A stretch of DNA of 64,000 nucleotides from Mucidula mucida (Eukaryota > Basidiomycota > Agaricomycetes > Agaricales > Physalacriaceae). Under the pieces are notes generated by a model. The model saw only the letters and a list, made by a program, of their open reading frames with translations. It searched no databases and was not told the origin of the DNA. This document shows, one piece after another, positions 9,789-20,555 of the stretch. The DNA lies in contig JADNYV010000075.1 of the NCBI GenBank assembly GCA_015501055.1, positions 1 to 64,000 on the forward strand, written 5' to 3'. Numbering within the stretch: position 1 is the first letter of the stretch; each line of letters starts with the position of its first letter. The position numbers and the translations under genes are program-made.

Positions 9789-11442
9789 CTATATAGTACT
9801 CCTCACGCTCCCTAGCTCATATACATGTTTCTGGGGCGCATTACCTGCGCGCTTCCACTGCTCTCTATACCACGGTTCGTTGCCGTGCACCAGGCGAGCC
9901 TTCAGCAATCTGTACATCGCTGACTCCACGTCGTCCATGGTTTGCATAATCCAAAGGATTGTGTATGATAAAATTCTGTTTCCGCTCACATCTAGAGGAT
10001 GCTGATTGGGTATCACGAAAGAGATCGAGGACGGCATGGGATGAGCGCGAAGGCGTTGCCGTCTACTCATGGGCAACGACGTTTCCAACGGTTGGTAGAC
10101 CCGTAGAAACATGTCCTCATCAGAGACAGTGAAGAATCCTTCGGACGTACTGCCCATCAACAATGCATGCTTCGCAGATGGCGCCGAAAAGAGAATAGAG
10201 AAAAACTTGGGGGCTGTATACCGTATTATCAGCTCCTCTGCGTTCTTCTCTGAAATACAAGGAGTGAAAACCATCTCCGGAACGAGTGGATCTCCTGCGA
10301 CGAGTCTCACTGTGGTCTTGGTCTCTTCAACACGTCGACGAAGGAAAGCCTCGTTACGACGTCGAGCATACGCGTCGAAAATGCCTTCAGGAAGCTACTG
10401 GATACCACCAACATGCTCAGTGGTGCCCCATGAAGGCTTTGGCTCCGGCTGAATGAAGACATCGAGTCTCTTGTGATAGTGCAAGATGTAAGCATGGTAA
10501 AGAATTCTGGGAGACGCAAGGAGTAGTCCAAGTGGGTATCGAGCGAGCGTGTAAAGCAGGGCTACAGTGGTCAGCGGCCTGGCAGATTCAGGCTTGAAAA
10601 GTCCAGTCAGTTTGAGTTGACCGGGAGATTCGGGGTCAGTGGGGTTGTCGAGATGAAGGTGTACGCGAACAGCAGGGAGAGGGGGAGCTGATGGCGATCC
10701 GGTAAACGAAGGAGGATGAGCAGGTCGTATTATTGATAAGACGTAGAAACCTGAAAGATCGTTGAATGGGGAGACATGGAACGTGCGTCGGAACGCCCAT
10801 TGGTGATCGAACCTAAGAAACATCAAGCTAAAATGAACGAGTCAAACTCAACGGACCTACCCTTTTGATGGTGTTTCTTCGTTCTTGCCCACCTCAAGGA
10901 TATACACGTGTTTCTGCCCAGAAGCATTATGCACCTTTTGTCTTGGTCGATAAGCGAAAACGTGAAAAAACAGCGCGCTTACCTCTAGCACCGTCAACCA
11001 AAACACGCCATCTGGCTTATAGCAATAGTATACGGTCAATGGGTTCATTCCCTCGAAGCCCAGAAAACTAGGCATGGCCATCAACTACGCAGCATCCAGG
11101 TCCTGCTTGTAGCCATGGCTGCTCAAAACGCCTTCCAGCTTATGCCGAATAGTGCCCTTCAACGTTGTCAGATACGAACTGGGTCTCAGCCCCGTCAGGC
11201 GCCCCCATAGACCTCCGTAGCCGAACACGGCGCCACCGCACAAATCCAGTTCCCGGTTTTCCAAAGCATCTAGAGGAACGAGAAGACAGAATGTGGGGAA
11301 CACAAAGGCGTGTTTGGACTCGACTGGCAGCAAACGCGCGTGGATTTTCGAGGATATAGCCTTTGGACTTGGCTGGCAGCAGCTTCAAGGCGGCGAGGAG
11401 GCATAACAGGAGCCCAGCAACTTGAACTGTGAAGGTATCCAT
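9789..11442 (-). pseudogene. DUF1365 family gene with two TAG codons and a frameshift
   Basis: Most of a DUF1365 protein is readable: an N-terminal hydrophobic anchor (11442 down, ending SKGYILEN), then ARLLPVESKHAF, FGYGGLWGRLTG, MPSFLGFEGMNPLTVYYCY, HVYILEVGKNE, FDHQWAFRRTFHVSPFND, SARPLTT and PRILYHAYILHYHKRLDV. Clean GT..AG introns are visible after VLE and after PSK. Three faults interrupt it: a frame change near 11335-11350 where a few residues seem lost, and in-frame TAGs at 11085-11087 and 10395-10397. At both TAGs homologues, as I recall them, carry Trp. DUF1365 proteins are of unknown chemistry; in bacteria they often neighbour cyclopropane-fatty-acid-synthase-like genes. Reading frames are otherwise well kept, so inactivation would be recent. 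Confidence 0.7.
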
Positions 11443-11877
11443 TGAGGGTGCGGCATAGTCTCAATCTCGACGTCCTAAATACCCAGCGGGGTTTCAACAG
11501 ATCAGGCAGGAGTCCAGTAGTGGTGCGGAAGGCAGTTCGCGAGAAAGCGTAGATCAGTGAGTCTGACTGCCGAAATGGCCGTCCATCTGCCCCATTATCA
11601 TTATGACGCACGCTATGGGGACAATCATTTCAGCATTCAGTGATGCCGATAAAGCAGACAGCTTGTCTCTTCCCAGTCTAAGTTAAGAGGTTAAAACTGT
11701 CCGTCGTGCCCACAGGACGAAGGTGGGTGGGAGATCAGTCGGCCTGTCGACGCGTGAGTCACATGAAAATAGGTTCAGCTGCCTTCGCGGTGTCGAAACA
11801 ACTCGCAACCCATGGCCATATGCATGAAGTACCTGTACATCAGCTCAAACAAGCTCTACCAACTTGATACCCACAAC
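11443..11877. other. Intergenic
   Basis: No gene or repeat that I can support. Confidence 0.35.
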
Positions 11878-12600
11878 CTAAATATCATCGCGATGTGAAG
11901 GTCCGTTGATTACTTCTTTCATCGTCTCTTCATCGGACCCAAACAAAACATTCTGAATGAGGCCATCCGCAACATTAGAGGCGAAAAGACATTGAAGTCC
12001 GAGTCGTGGGTCAGCGGAACCACTGAGTAGTCCAAGGATGTCATTCCTTTCGTCGACCGTCTGTATTTTAGAAGGCAACGAATAGCACAGACCGTCAGAT
12101 GCAAAGACAAAGAGAACGCCATCCATAATATCGGCATGTCGAATCTCTGGCGTCCTGGACATACTACAAGGTGGAGAGATGTGCGCTTTCACCGCCCATT
12201 CATCCGCCTCCACGTAGCTGGCAACGGCGAAATAGACCCAATGCATGCCCCGCCCCGCCATGTAGAGTGGAAGCTAGAGTCAATGACCAACAAGCGCTGA
12301 GGTTCGCTGTAAATTTTTGCCTCAAGTCCGGCGTTGACACCTACCTCGCGTCACCCTTAGCGCGACTTAGCCTGGGGACGTGTGAGACAAATGATGATCC
12401 ACAAGAAATTGAGTTGTGCTCCGTCCAAAAATGGGTTTCACACTCGTACCACGCAAACAATAACTCGTCTGACAGGCGTGGAGTAAGGGCAAGACGCTTT
12501 ATCTCGCGTTCGTCGACATCGCAAATGCCTTCTCTGCCAAAAAAAACTGAGGGTTCAGAGTTCGGACTATGACCGAATGAATTAGAGCGTAGCCGGAGCA
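11878..12600 (-). pseudogene. Unrecognised decayed coding region
   Basis: Two minus-strand frames, 12600-12341 and 12261-11878, have protein-like composition and could be linked near 12300 by a splice, but I see no convincing domain. A phrase DGVLFVFASDG in the second faintly recalls the start of the BTB domain of the next gene. It may be a relic of a second BTB-like copy or not a gene at all. Confidence 0.25.
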
Positions 12601-12884
12601 TATGAGTGAGATTCCCTTACCTTACTCGCCTTGGAATGTTCTCCTCCGTCATCTGCAGAATCAAAGAGCTAGCTTCGGAACTGTCACAGAGAAAGAAGGC
12701 TTGAACACGCTCTGTGCCCTGTCTACCGCGGTGACGGCTTGGACTCGGTTTCCGTTGTCCTCGTCACTGCCGTCGTGCACAACCCCGGCTTTCTTCACTG
12801 CTTCAACTCGCGCTGCTGGCGTTTACTCAATCGAGGCAGCATTGAACGATGATAGTACATGCCAAATCGGGATCACCCAATTGT

Positions 12885-13783
12885 TTAAACAAGAGTTGGG
12901 AGCCGAATACTGACGATAGTGGTGGTCGGCACTCCATTATCATCTAACCCTCGCACATCGCCTTCAACCGCAATATCGGTGTAGGCGACAGCTGCTTCTT
13001 TAATTCTCCAACAAATCGTATGGATAGACGATCCCCGGTGGTCAGAAACCCCATGCACAACGCCTAGCCACTGCCAAAAGTTGGGATGATCCGGATAGAG
13101 CCACTCTTCGCGGTAGAAGATCTAGAGACACTAGTTTGACGAGTCCAAGTAGTGCAACATGAGAATCAACGTACCCATCTCTGGCACATATCTCCGCCGA
13201 GTATTTCGAGCGCTTGGTCTGCTCGACAAACAGTGGTGTGCTTCGCGACTCTATCCGTCATGTCCTTATCCCAATGCGCTAAAGCATAGGTCAACAAATT
13301 CAGAGGATGCGAGGTCATGAACTTCAATCTGTACAAGGTTTATCAAACAAAACTTACGAGAAGAGAAAACTCACTGAAGACATGTATCGCAAGACGCCAT
13401 CAAGTTCGCAAGCTGGTACTTGTGAGCAATAGTATACCCGACAGCCTCCAATGTCGCGTAATCCAGAGCACTGAGATCGGGAAGCGGAGGCGTCGGGTAC
13501 AAGGGTACAAAAATTTGAAAGCTATTTCCAACACTTTTGAAGGCTCCGAAAAATCTGCAATGCCCGGGTCGCCACCCTCAGGCAGAGGAATAATGGTGGT
13601 GTGGGCAAGAATGTTGTTTCGGTGAAGCTTGAATACAACCCCATCTGAAGCGCGCACAGATACGTCAGCGTCAGATGCGGAAACTGCAAACTCGCGTACG
13701 AGAGTGAAAATAACACATCAGAAATTCGGAAGCCACTCATAGTTGGGATGGAACCGATCCTCCGTTGCAGCTGGGGCACTCAT
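12885..13783 (-). pseudogene. BTB/POZ-domain protein broken by an 8-bp tandem duplication
   Basis: From ATG 13783 an exon (MSAPAATEDRFHPNYEW) precedes a BTB domain: DADVSVRASDGVVFKLHRNN, LAHTT, ADFSEPSKVLEIAFKFLYP. BTB domains mediate protein-protein contacts, often as Cullin-3 adaptors. At 13495-13510 the plus strand has GGGTACAA twice in a row. Removing one copy would make the frame continue directly into LPDLSALDYATLEAVGYTIAHKY, the expected second half. With both copies present the frame is lost. Further exons encode HPLNLLTYALAHWDKDM and, after a GT..AG intron, EEWLYPDHPNFWQWLG, ending at TAA 12887-12885. The exon 1 to exon 2 junction does not keep frame with any GT..AG pair I found. Confidence 0.7.
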
Positions 13784-14138
13784 GGATCTTGAGGCTTTTG
13801 AAGTCTAAAATCACAACAAATCAGAGAAACCGTGTGGTGTTAGTGGTCAGACGACGCACCTAGGACGTGTCGGAGGTATTGTAGGCAATAAAAGTCCGCG
13901 TCAGCTTTGGCAAACGATTTGGGAATGCCAAAGACGGCAATAAACAATGCGGTCAAGATGAGAAGGGCTTGTGGCGGTGCGTGTTGTTTGGTTCACAAGC
14001 TGTCAAGCAGGCCAAAAGCACCAGTTCTAATTTCAATTTGAAGAGTGCCATTCTTCTCAGCTGGCAAAGAAATTGTTTCAAGAAATTCAGTATGGGTTGT
14101 ACTCCACAGTGCCAGTGACTACTTAGTACTTCAAACAA

Positions 14139-14386
14139 TACTGTAGTGTTTCGACCGCAAATTCACATAACGGGTCACGGGGGTCTTTGAAGTGAAGCTA
14201 TATATACATCATAACGGGTCACGGACCACTTTGGTCAGGCACGAGCCTCCAAATAAGGAAATTTCAGGTCCCGCTATAAGCGGACCTGTCCAAAAAAGGC
14301 AATTTAAGGGTCTGTGAAGCTGTTCGCTGTAACTTCAGACCATAATGGGTCACAGGCTGTGAAGTTACGGTCGAAACGCTACAGTA
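14139..14386 (+). mobile_element. Tc1/mariner-type MITE
   Basis: A 248-bp element with terminal inverted repeats: left TACTGTAGTGTTTCGACCG (14139-14157), right CGGTCGAAACGCTACAGTA (14368-14386), 18 of 19 matching. The outermost TA on each side fits a TA target duplication. It holds three internal copies of an ATAACGGGTCACGG-like motif (near 14167, 14211, 14342) and no ORF. It is a non-autonomous element. Confidence 0.75.
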
Positions 14387-15205
14387 ATCTCTTTGCACTT
14401 TTCCGGGGGCTTTTTGTTTGTCACCTAACTTCCTCCACCAAACAGAGGAACATACTGGTCGGATTTGAAATCATTGCGCTGAATTGTTGAAACTAAATCT
14501 TTTGGAAAAGCAGTAAACAGCCTGATACTCACTGGAAACTATAATAATGAACTGATGGCTGAAGAAGAAGGATAACATCCCAGCAATTGTTGCTTCAATC
14601 ACTAAGTACTGCACCACATGTCTGTCCAGTCACACATTGCAGAGCACCACCGCCGTTGATGTTCTGAATCTCAGTTGCAAATCTCATGCCAAGTCAAAAC
14701 GGTGGTGGGTTTTGAACACTGGCCCTGTCATGGAAGGCAGCATCCACTTAGGAACAACCGTGGCGGCCTACCTACCCCAAAGAGCATACTGTGCGGCACC
14801 TCAAGAAGCCTTCAGAGCACACAAATATAAGAAAATTGCACACATATTCTTCTAACGCTGTTCTGTGTCCTTGTGTGTTCCAAGTTAACCTGCCATTAAT
14901 ATATTCTTCACAAAAATCTGGTGTTTCCTTCTCAATAAGACATGCTTGCCACTTTACCACTCCTAAAGGCCTGATCATTTCGCTTGACACTAACACTAAA
15001 ATAAGGGCACAGGGCACATAAAGAACCAAACACCGCCCCAAACATCCCTTAAACACTTCCCTAAGGGCCCAAGCACAGGCCCACAGCCCCAGCCCACCAT
15101 ACCAACCATTATGGTGACACACAGACACCTCAAGTAGCTGCTGGCTCATACAATGCACCTCTTATGGCCAGAACACACCCAGCCCTCCTGAAGTGCATTC
15201 CCAGC
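14387..15205. other. Unassigned sequence between MITE and LTR element
   Basis: About 820 bases without a supportable gene. The short ORFs have no domain. Given its place between two transposons it may be older transposon debris. Confidence 0.35.
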
Positions 15206-15660
15206 TGTTATGAATTGTCATATTTTCACACTTTCACATCTTATCATATCTTATCGGGGGCCTTGTCTTATCAAACCAACGGACTGTTTCATCATCTGTT
15301 TCGTCACCGATCATACTCCTGTTCATTACCGAAGCTGTACTCATGTTGGACACACGCCTAACACATGGATGACATCATACATGCCGATACCTCATGGATT
15401 CCCCATTGTATACACACCACCGACACTCATAGCACACATGGTCGTTTCAGTATTATTACTTACATGCAGTTACCACTCGTATTTAATGGTTTCACGGACT
15501 AGTAGCATACAACACTGGGTCAAGGGCATGGAGTCATCCCTAGCGGAAACACGTATGGACAAGGAGTCCCAAACACAGGCTTACTAGTATATAAGCAGTA
15601 GTGTAGTATCATTGTACTTTAGTTCCGATCTCGTTTATACACCTGGCCTAGCCTAGTCTT
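15206..15660 (+). repeat. 5' LTR of the gypsy element
   Basis: A 455-bp direct repeat starting TGTTATGAATTG and ending GCCTAGTCTT; the other copy is at 20556-21010. By eye the two differ at only three positions. A TATATAAG box at 15587-15594 probably drives transcription. The end is not the usual CA, so the true edge may differ by a few bases. Confidence 0.9.
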
Positions 15661-15687
15661 TCTCCAATCCTATCACCCCGATTCATC

Positions 15688-16617
15688 ATGTCCAACGAAG
15701 CATCTGAAACCGCTCCTCACACACCCGCTCATCACGCCGATGTCGAAACAAAAGGCCGATCCCTTGTCAACAAGCCTTACGACTATGACGGGGACAAGTC
15801 CAAGTACAAGAGCTGGTGGCGATCGATGTTCACATATATCCGTGACAAGAAGAACAACCTCACATCTGACTCCAAAAGGATCGATGTTGTTCTTTCCTAT
15901 ATCCGAGGAGATCATGTAGATGCATGGGTCCAGAACTACTCGGACCAGAACTTCGACGAGGAAGAAGAGGAATGGACAGTCTCTTGGACGGAGTTCAAGG
16001 AAGACTTGAAGGAGCGATTTGTGGATTCCAACCTCGCGCGAGATGCGCAAGACCAGATTGAGCGGTTGCGCCAGGGGCAAGACACCGCTCAAGATTTCTT
16101 CCAGAAGTTTGAGGTCCTGCTCACTCAGGCAGGATACTCAAAGGATGACGCATTCGTTGTGCGACTTCTCGAGACCAATGTTAACGAGAAGATCATCGAC
16201 CAGATCTATGGTAGCCGAGACGGGTTGCCAGAGAAGTACAAGGATTGGAAGGCACAGATACTTCAGATTGATCAGCTGTGGAGAAGACAGGCGGCGAGCA
16301 AGAGGTCCGGCATGCAGTCCCGGCCTCAAGCTCCGCAGGTGGCTACATCGAGAGCTAATCCTACGAACCCACCTCCGACGCTGATCACACGACGAGATGC
16401 TACCGGTGTTACCTATGGAGGAGCCGGCAGACCGATGGACATTGACAACGCACGTCGAAGAGGACTTTGCTTCAGCTGTGGCGAACATGGCCATGTTAGC
16501 AGGTTCTGTCCGAAGAAGGGTCGACCCCAGACGATTCGGGGTCTATGGACCGAAATGAACGACGAGGAGAAGAAGAAGTTGGCCGAAGAGTTGGGTTTTG
16601 CGAAGCTCCCGCAGTAG
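15688..16617 (+). CDS. gag: Gag polyprotein of the gypsy element
   Basis: 309 residues, intact. The middle (about residues 40-190) fits the retrotransposon Gag fold, with WWRSMFTYI, WVQNYSD, FKEDLKERF and TAQDFFQKFEVL. Near residues 258-275 a single CCHC zinc knuckle, CFSCGEHGHVSRFC, binds RNA. It forms the virus-like particle of the element. The frame ends at TAG 16615-16617. The pol frame, open from 16545, overlaps the last 73 bases in the -1 frame, so expression of pol would need -1 ribosomal frameshifting or another bypass. Confidence 0.9.
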   Translation: MSNEASETAPHTPAHHADVETKGRSLVNKPYDYDGDKSKYKSWWRSMFTYIRDKKNNLTSDSKRIDVVLSYIRGDHVDAWVQNYSDQNFDEEEEEWTVSWTEFKEDLKERFVDSNLARDAQDQIERLRQGQDTAQDFFQKFEVLLTQAGYSKDDAFVVRLLETNVNEKIIDQIYGSRDGLPEKYKDWKAQILQIDQLWRRQAASKRSGMQSRPQAPQVATSRANPTNPPPTLITRRDATGVTYGGAGRPMDIDNARRRGLCFSCGEHGHVSRFCPKKGRPQTIRGLWTEMNDEEKKKLAEELGFAKLPQ

Positions 16618-17645
16618 ACGCAGTCCTGCCGGAGCAGTCATCAAGGAAAGGGTCGTCAGATGCAGAATCTATTTACAGTACGGGTACTGAAACATCTAAA
16701 ATATCATCGACGACTTTACCACCAAAACCTGCGAAAGAAAGATTTGAGCCAAATACGCCCGAGTGGACTGCACAACGGCTAAGAGAGGATGACGTGTCAA
16801 GAGCAGTGGGAATTCTGAGAGCATGGATGCCGGAGCGGAGAGAAAGAGAAGCGACGGAAGAGAAGGTGATGGCGATCAGAGCGTTGACAAAGGAAGCTGC
16901 GGTGGAAGTTGTGACGGAGTTGAAAAAGTCGAGGAAGTACATTCGGGGAACAAAGGGGCAGGACATGAAACTCCGAGTAACCATAGAGAGCGTGCACACA
17001 GGCTCTGAATGGGAAACGAGTGCCCTTCTTGACAGCGGAGCAACGGGTTCTTGCGTCAATAAAGAATTTGTCGAGAAGAACGGACTCCCGATCAAGGAGT
17101 TACCGGTCAAGCTCCCTGTTTACAATGCGGATGGAACCCTAAACGAGGGAGGGGCAATCAAAGGTTTTGTGGAGGTCCGAATGAAGATTGGTGATCATGC
17201 CGAAAAGATCGAGTTGGCCGTCACCAATCTTGGCAAAACAAGTATCTTTTTGGGGCTAGATTGGTTACGGTATCACAACCCCACGATCAACTGGACGGAA
17301 TCCACGTTAACCTTTGATCGATGCCCAGACCGCTGCGGCTATCTACCCAAGTACAACTCGCCAGAAGACGAAGGAGAAGATGTAGAAGAGAAGTTGGAAG
17401 AGGGAGAGCGCTTGTTCTGGATGGACTGGGACAACTATTGTAAAAGCGGTGAAAAGCTGAGATCACAACAGCCTTCATCTGCTGCTGCACCTTACATCGA
17501 GGAATTCTCCGATGTATTTAGCAAGGCGGACTTTGACAAGTTACCGGAGCGAAGACCCTGGGATCACGCGATAGAACTTACGCCTGGTTCAAAACCGGTT
17601 GACTGCAAGGTTTATCCCTTAGCCCATCCGAGCAAAAGGCGTTAG
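16545..17645 (+). CDS. pol: Pol of the gypsy element, protease part (truncated by frameshift)
   Basis: The frame carries an acidic linker and then the retropepsin active site ALLDSGATGSCVN, followed by the flap-like region and IFLGLDWLRYHNP. It reaches the linker to reverse transcriptase (AIELTPGSKPVDCKVYPL) and then loses frame near 17622-17626, where a C run looks one base short, ending at TAG 17643-17645. The following frame resumes the expected protein at once, so a single-base loss is the likely cause. Confidence 0.85.
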   Translation: MDRNERRGEEEVGRRVGFCEAPAVDAVLPEQSSRKGSSDAESIYSTGTETSKISSTTLPPKPAKERFEPNTPEWTAQRLREDDVSRAVGILRAWMPERREREATEEKVMAIRALTKEAAVEVVTELKKSRKYIRGTKGQDMKLRVTIESVHTGSEWETSALLDSGATGSCVNKEFVEKNGLPIKELPVKLPVYNADGTLNEGGAIKGFVEVRMKIGDHAEKIELAVTNLGKTSIFLGLDWLRYHNPTINWTESTLTFDRCPDRCGYLPKYNSPEDEGEDVEEKLEEGERLFWMDWDNYCKSGEKLRSQQPSSAAAPYIEEFSDVFSKADFDKLPERRPWDHAIELTPGSKPVDCKVYPLAHPSKRR

Positions 17646-18943
17646 ATGAGTTCCTGGAAGAAAACATACGGACGGGACGTATACGGCCATCAATTTCCCC
17701 TATGGCATCACCCTTCTTCTTTGTCAAAAAGAAGGATGGAAGCCTTCGGCCAGTGCAGGATTATCGGAAGTTGAATGACATGACAATCAAGAACCGATAC
17801 CCCTTGCCGTTGATTCAGGAGCTTATCGACAAGTTGAAGGGAGCAAAGGTTTTCACAAAGATGGATGTCCGATGGGGTTACAATAACATCCGGATCAAAG
17901 AAGGTGATGAGTGGAAAGCGGCGTTTAGAACAAACCGAGGCCTGTTCGAGCCCTCAGTCATGTTCTTCGGACTTACAAACTCGCCGGCGACATTCCAATC
18001 GTTCATGAATCACATTCTGAAGGAGCTGATCGATGAAGGACATGTTATAGTTTACTTGGATGACATACTTATCTTTACAAACACGTTGGAAGAACATAGG
18101 CATATTGTACGACGAGTACTAGAGATATTGCGAGTAAATAAGTTGTATTTAAAACCCGAGAAATGTAGTTTTGAGGCACATACTGTAGATTACTTGGGAG
18201 TTATTGTTGGAGGAGGAGAAGTAAAGATGGATCCGGCAAAAGTGGCCGTAGTGAAGGAATGGAAGGAGCCGACAAAGAAGAAGGAAGTACAGTCATTCCT
18301 GGGCTTCTGCAACTTCTACCGACGTTTCATCCGGGGATTTGCGGGAGTAGCGAAGCCATTGACATCGCTAACCAGGAAGGGCGAGTGGGTTTGGGGCATG
18401 GAGCAGCACGAGGCGTTTGAGGAGTTAAAACGGAGGATGACGGAAGAACCCGTTCTGATCGTACCACGCGACAACGGCAAGTTTCGAGTCGAGGCAGACT
18501 CCTCGAACTATGCGAACGGGCCGGTTCTTTCCCAGTTGGTTGACGGAAAATGGAGACCAGTAGCCTTTCGGTCTCGCGCGCTGAACGAAGTAGAGCGCAA
18601 TTATGAGATCTATGACAAAGAGATGATGGCTATTATGGACTTAATCAACGACTGGAGACAATATCTCCTTGGAGCAAAGGAAACGGTGGAGGTGTTTACC
18701 AATCATCAAAACCTCCAGTACTTCCGGAAGCCACAGAAGTTGAATCGGAGGCAGGCGAGATGGGTTACAGAGTTGGCGGAGTATGACATACAGATGATTC
18801 ACAAGCCAGGCAGGACGATGGGGAAAGCTGATGCCTTGTCAAGGATGACAGGCCTTGAGAAGGGGAAAAAGATAACGAAAACGTTGTTTTGCTCAAGCCA
18901 GAGTTTTTTATATCATAAATTCAATTTTCTTTACATACAATAG
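17646..18943 (+). pseudogene. pol: Pol of the gypsy element, reverse transcriptase and RNase H part
   Basis: Open in a new frame; first ATG at 17702. Reverse transcriptase motifs are intact: SPFFFVKKKDGSLRPVQDYR, FGLTNSPATFQSF, and the catalytic YLDDIL near 18054. FLGFCNFYRRFI and the RNase H start FRVEADSSNYANG follow, then NLQYF and GKADALSR. After DALSRMTGLEKG the frame shifts near 18860-18870 (GGGGAAAAA run). The matching frame then meets a TAA at 18916-18918 before integrase. Enzyme residues are conserved, so decay is recent. Confidence 0.85.
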
Positions 18944-19017
18944 CTACACCGGAGGACGAATTACTAAACAAAATCAAACAAAGAAAAGGAAACAAGGACA
19001 GATACGTACAAAAAGCA

Positions 19018-20544
19018 TTGAAAAACAAAGAAAAAGGATGGGAAGAGAAGGAAAATGGACTTATTATATGGAAAGATCGTATTTACATACTGAAGGACAA
19101 GGAATTGCGGGGAAAAGTTATTGGAATGCATCATGATGCACAGCTTGCAGGGCATCCGGGACGGTACAAGACTCTCGAGTTGATCACACGCACCTATTGG
19201 TGGCCAGGAATTAGCCGAGATGTCCGCGAATACGTGGAAGGGTGTCAAAAATGCCAAGTTACAAAGTCACATCGCACAAAACCGGCTGCACCCCTCCATC
19301 CTATAGACGTACCAAGCGAACCATGGGAGAAAGTTGGGACGGACATGATCGGCGAGTTACCGGAGTCGGGAGGATACAATGCGATCAGCACGTTCGTGGA
19401 CCATTTCACAAAGCGGTTACGCATTATACCAACACACACCACCCTGACGTCAGAAGGCATGGCTCGTATTTACCGCGATCGAATCTTCCCCATACATGGA
19501 TTGCCGCGACAGATGATACACGATCGAGGTCCGCAATACCACTCGCGTTTCATGAAGGAGTTATACCGGCTGTTGGGCATTGAAGGGAACTTCACGGCGG
19601 CGTACCATCCACAGGCAAATGGGCAAACAGAACGGTTGAACCAAGAGATAGAACATTTCTTACGGTTATTCGTCAATTACCATCAGAACGACTGGCATGA
19701 ATGGTTACCCTCTGCCGAATTCGTCTACAACGATTGGGTACACTCAGCAACCAAAGTCACTCCGTTCTTCGCGGACATGGGCAGACACCCCTACAAAGGC
19801 ACCGCTCCGAAAACGGCATCGAGAAACGAGACTGCGCAGGAGTTTGCCGATGGCATGAGGAAAACATGGGACGAAGTAGGGGCGGCATTGAAGATGGCAA
19901 AAGAGGACATGAAACGGTTTTATGACAGGAAGCGGACAGACGCAGTAGAGTACAAGGAGGGCGACAAAGTATGGCTGGAAGGGACAAATCTCAGCACGGA
20001 CCGACCAATGAAGAAGCTTGATGACAAACGCTTTGGGCCGTTCAAAGTGATCAAGAAAGTCAGGACAAGCTCTTACAAGCTCCAGATTCCTCACACGTGG
20101 AAAAGCATCCATCCCGTGTTCAATGAGGCCCTGCTGACGCCTTACCATGAGCCGCAATTTCCGACGCAACCCCGAGACACGCGTCCACCACCTGTGCTGG
20201 AAGGAGCCAAACCGGAATGGGAGGTTGAGAAAGTGGTAAATTCCCGGAAGTACCGCGGAGGTTTTCAATACAAGGTTCACTGGAAGGGTTATGGCACACA
20301 CGAGCAGACATGGGAACCGGCATGCAATCTCAAAAATGCCGACGAAGCCATCAGTGATTTCCACCAACAATATCCGAACAAGCCGAAGCCACCCGCGCTT
20401 GCTCGCATTGAAGTTCCCATGTCGCAATTTCCATCACATTTATTCCGACCCATGCCACCGCCTGATACCGAACCCCTTGACGTCACGCTACCCTCTGCGG
20501 CCCTTATAGAGCAAATCTGGCGCAGAATGGAACTTGCGCCTTAA
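19018..20544 (+). CDS. pol: Integrase with C-terminal chromodomain (gypsy pol, 3' part)
   Basis: 508 residues open. The zinc-binding HHCC domain is HHDAQLAGHPGRYK to CQKCQ. The catalytic core has the Asp of GTDMIGELP, the second Asp in IHDRGPQYHSRF and the Glu in QANGQTERLNQEIEH, giving a DDE triad. Near residues 400-460 a chromodomain (EVEKVVNSRKYRGG, YKVHWKGYG, TWEPACNL) defines a chromovirus and would direct insertion to marked chromatin. In the intact element this was part of one pol protein; the ATG here is internal. A polypurine tract AAGGAGGGGGTGA follows directly before the 3' LTR. Confidence 0.9.
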   Translation: MKNKEKGWEEKENGLIIWKDRIYILKDKELRGKVIGMHHDAQLAGHPGRYKTLELITRTYWWPGISRDVREYVEGCQKCQVTKSHRTKPAAPLHPIDVPSEPWEKVGTDMIGELPESGGYNAISTFVDHFTKRLRIIPTHTTLTSEGMARIYRDRIFPIHGLPRQMIHDRGPQYHSRFMKELYRLLGIEGNFTAAYHPQANGQTERLNQEIEHFLRLFVNYHQNDWHEWLPSAEFVYNDWVHSATKVTPFFADMGRHPYKGTAPKTASRNETAQEFADGMRKTWDEVGAALKMAKEDMKRFYDRKRTDAVEYKEGDKVWLEGTNLSTDRPMKKLDDKRFGPFKVIKKVRTSSYKLQIPHTWKSIHPVFNEALLTPYHEPQFPTQPRDTRPPPVLEGAKPEWEVEKVVNSRKYRGGFQYKVHWKGYGTHEQTWEPACNLKNADEAISDFHQQYPNKPKPPALARIEVPMSQFPSHLFRPMPPPDTEPLDVTLPSAALIEQIWRRMELAP

Positions 20545-20555
20545 GGAGGGGGTGA

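Noticed and set aside
15210..15587. 125-codon ORF in the 5' LTR, repeated at 20560-20937
   Set aside because: It lies wholly inside the LTR and its duplicate only reflects LTR identity; no domain and no reason to think it is translated.
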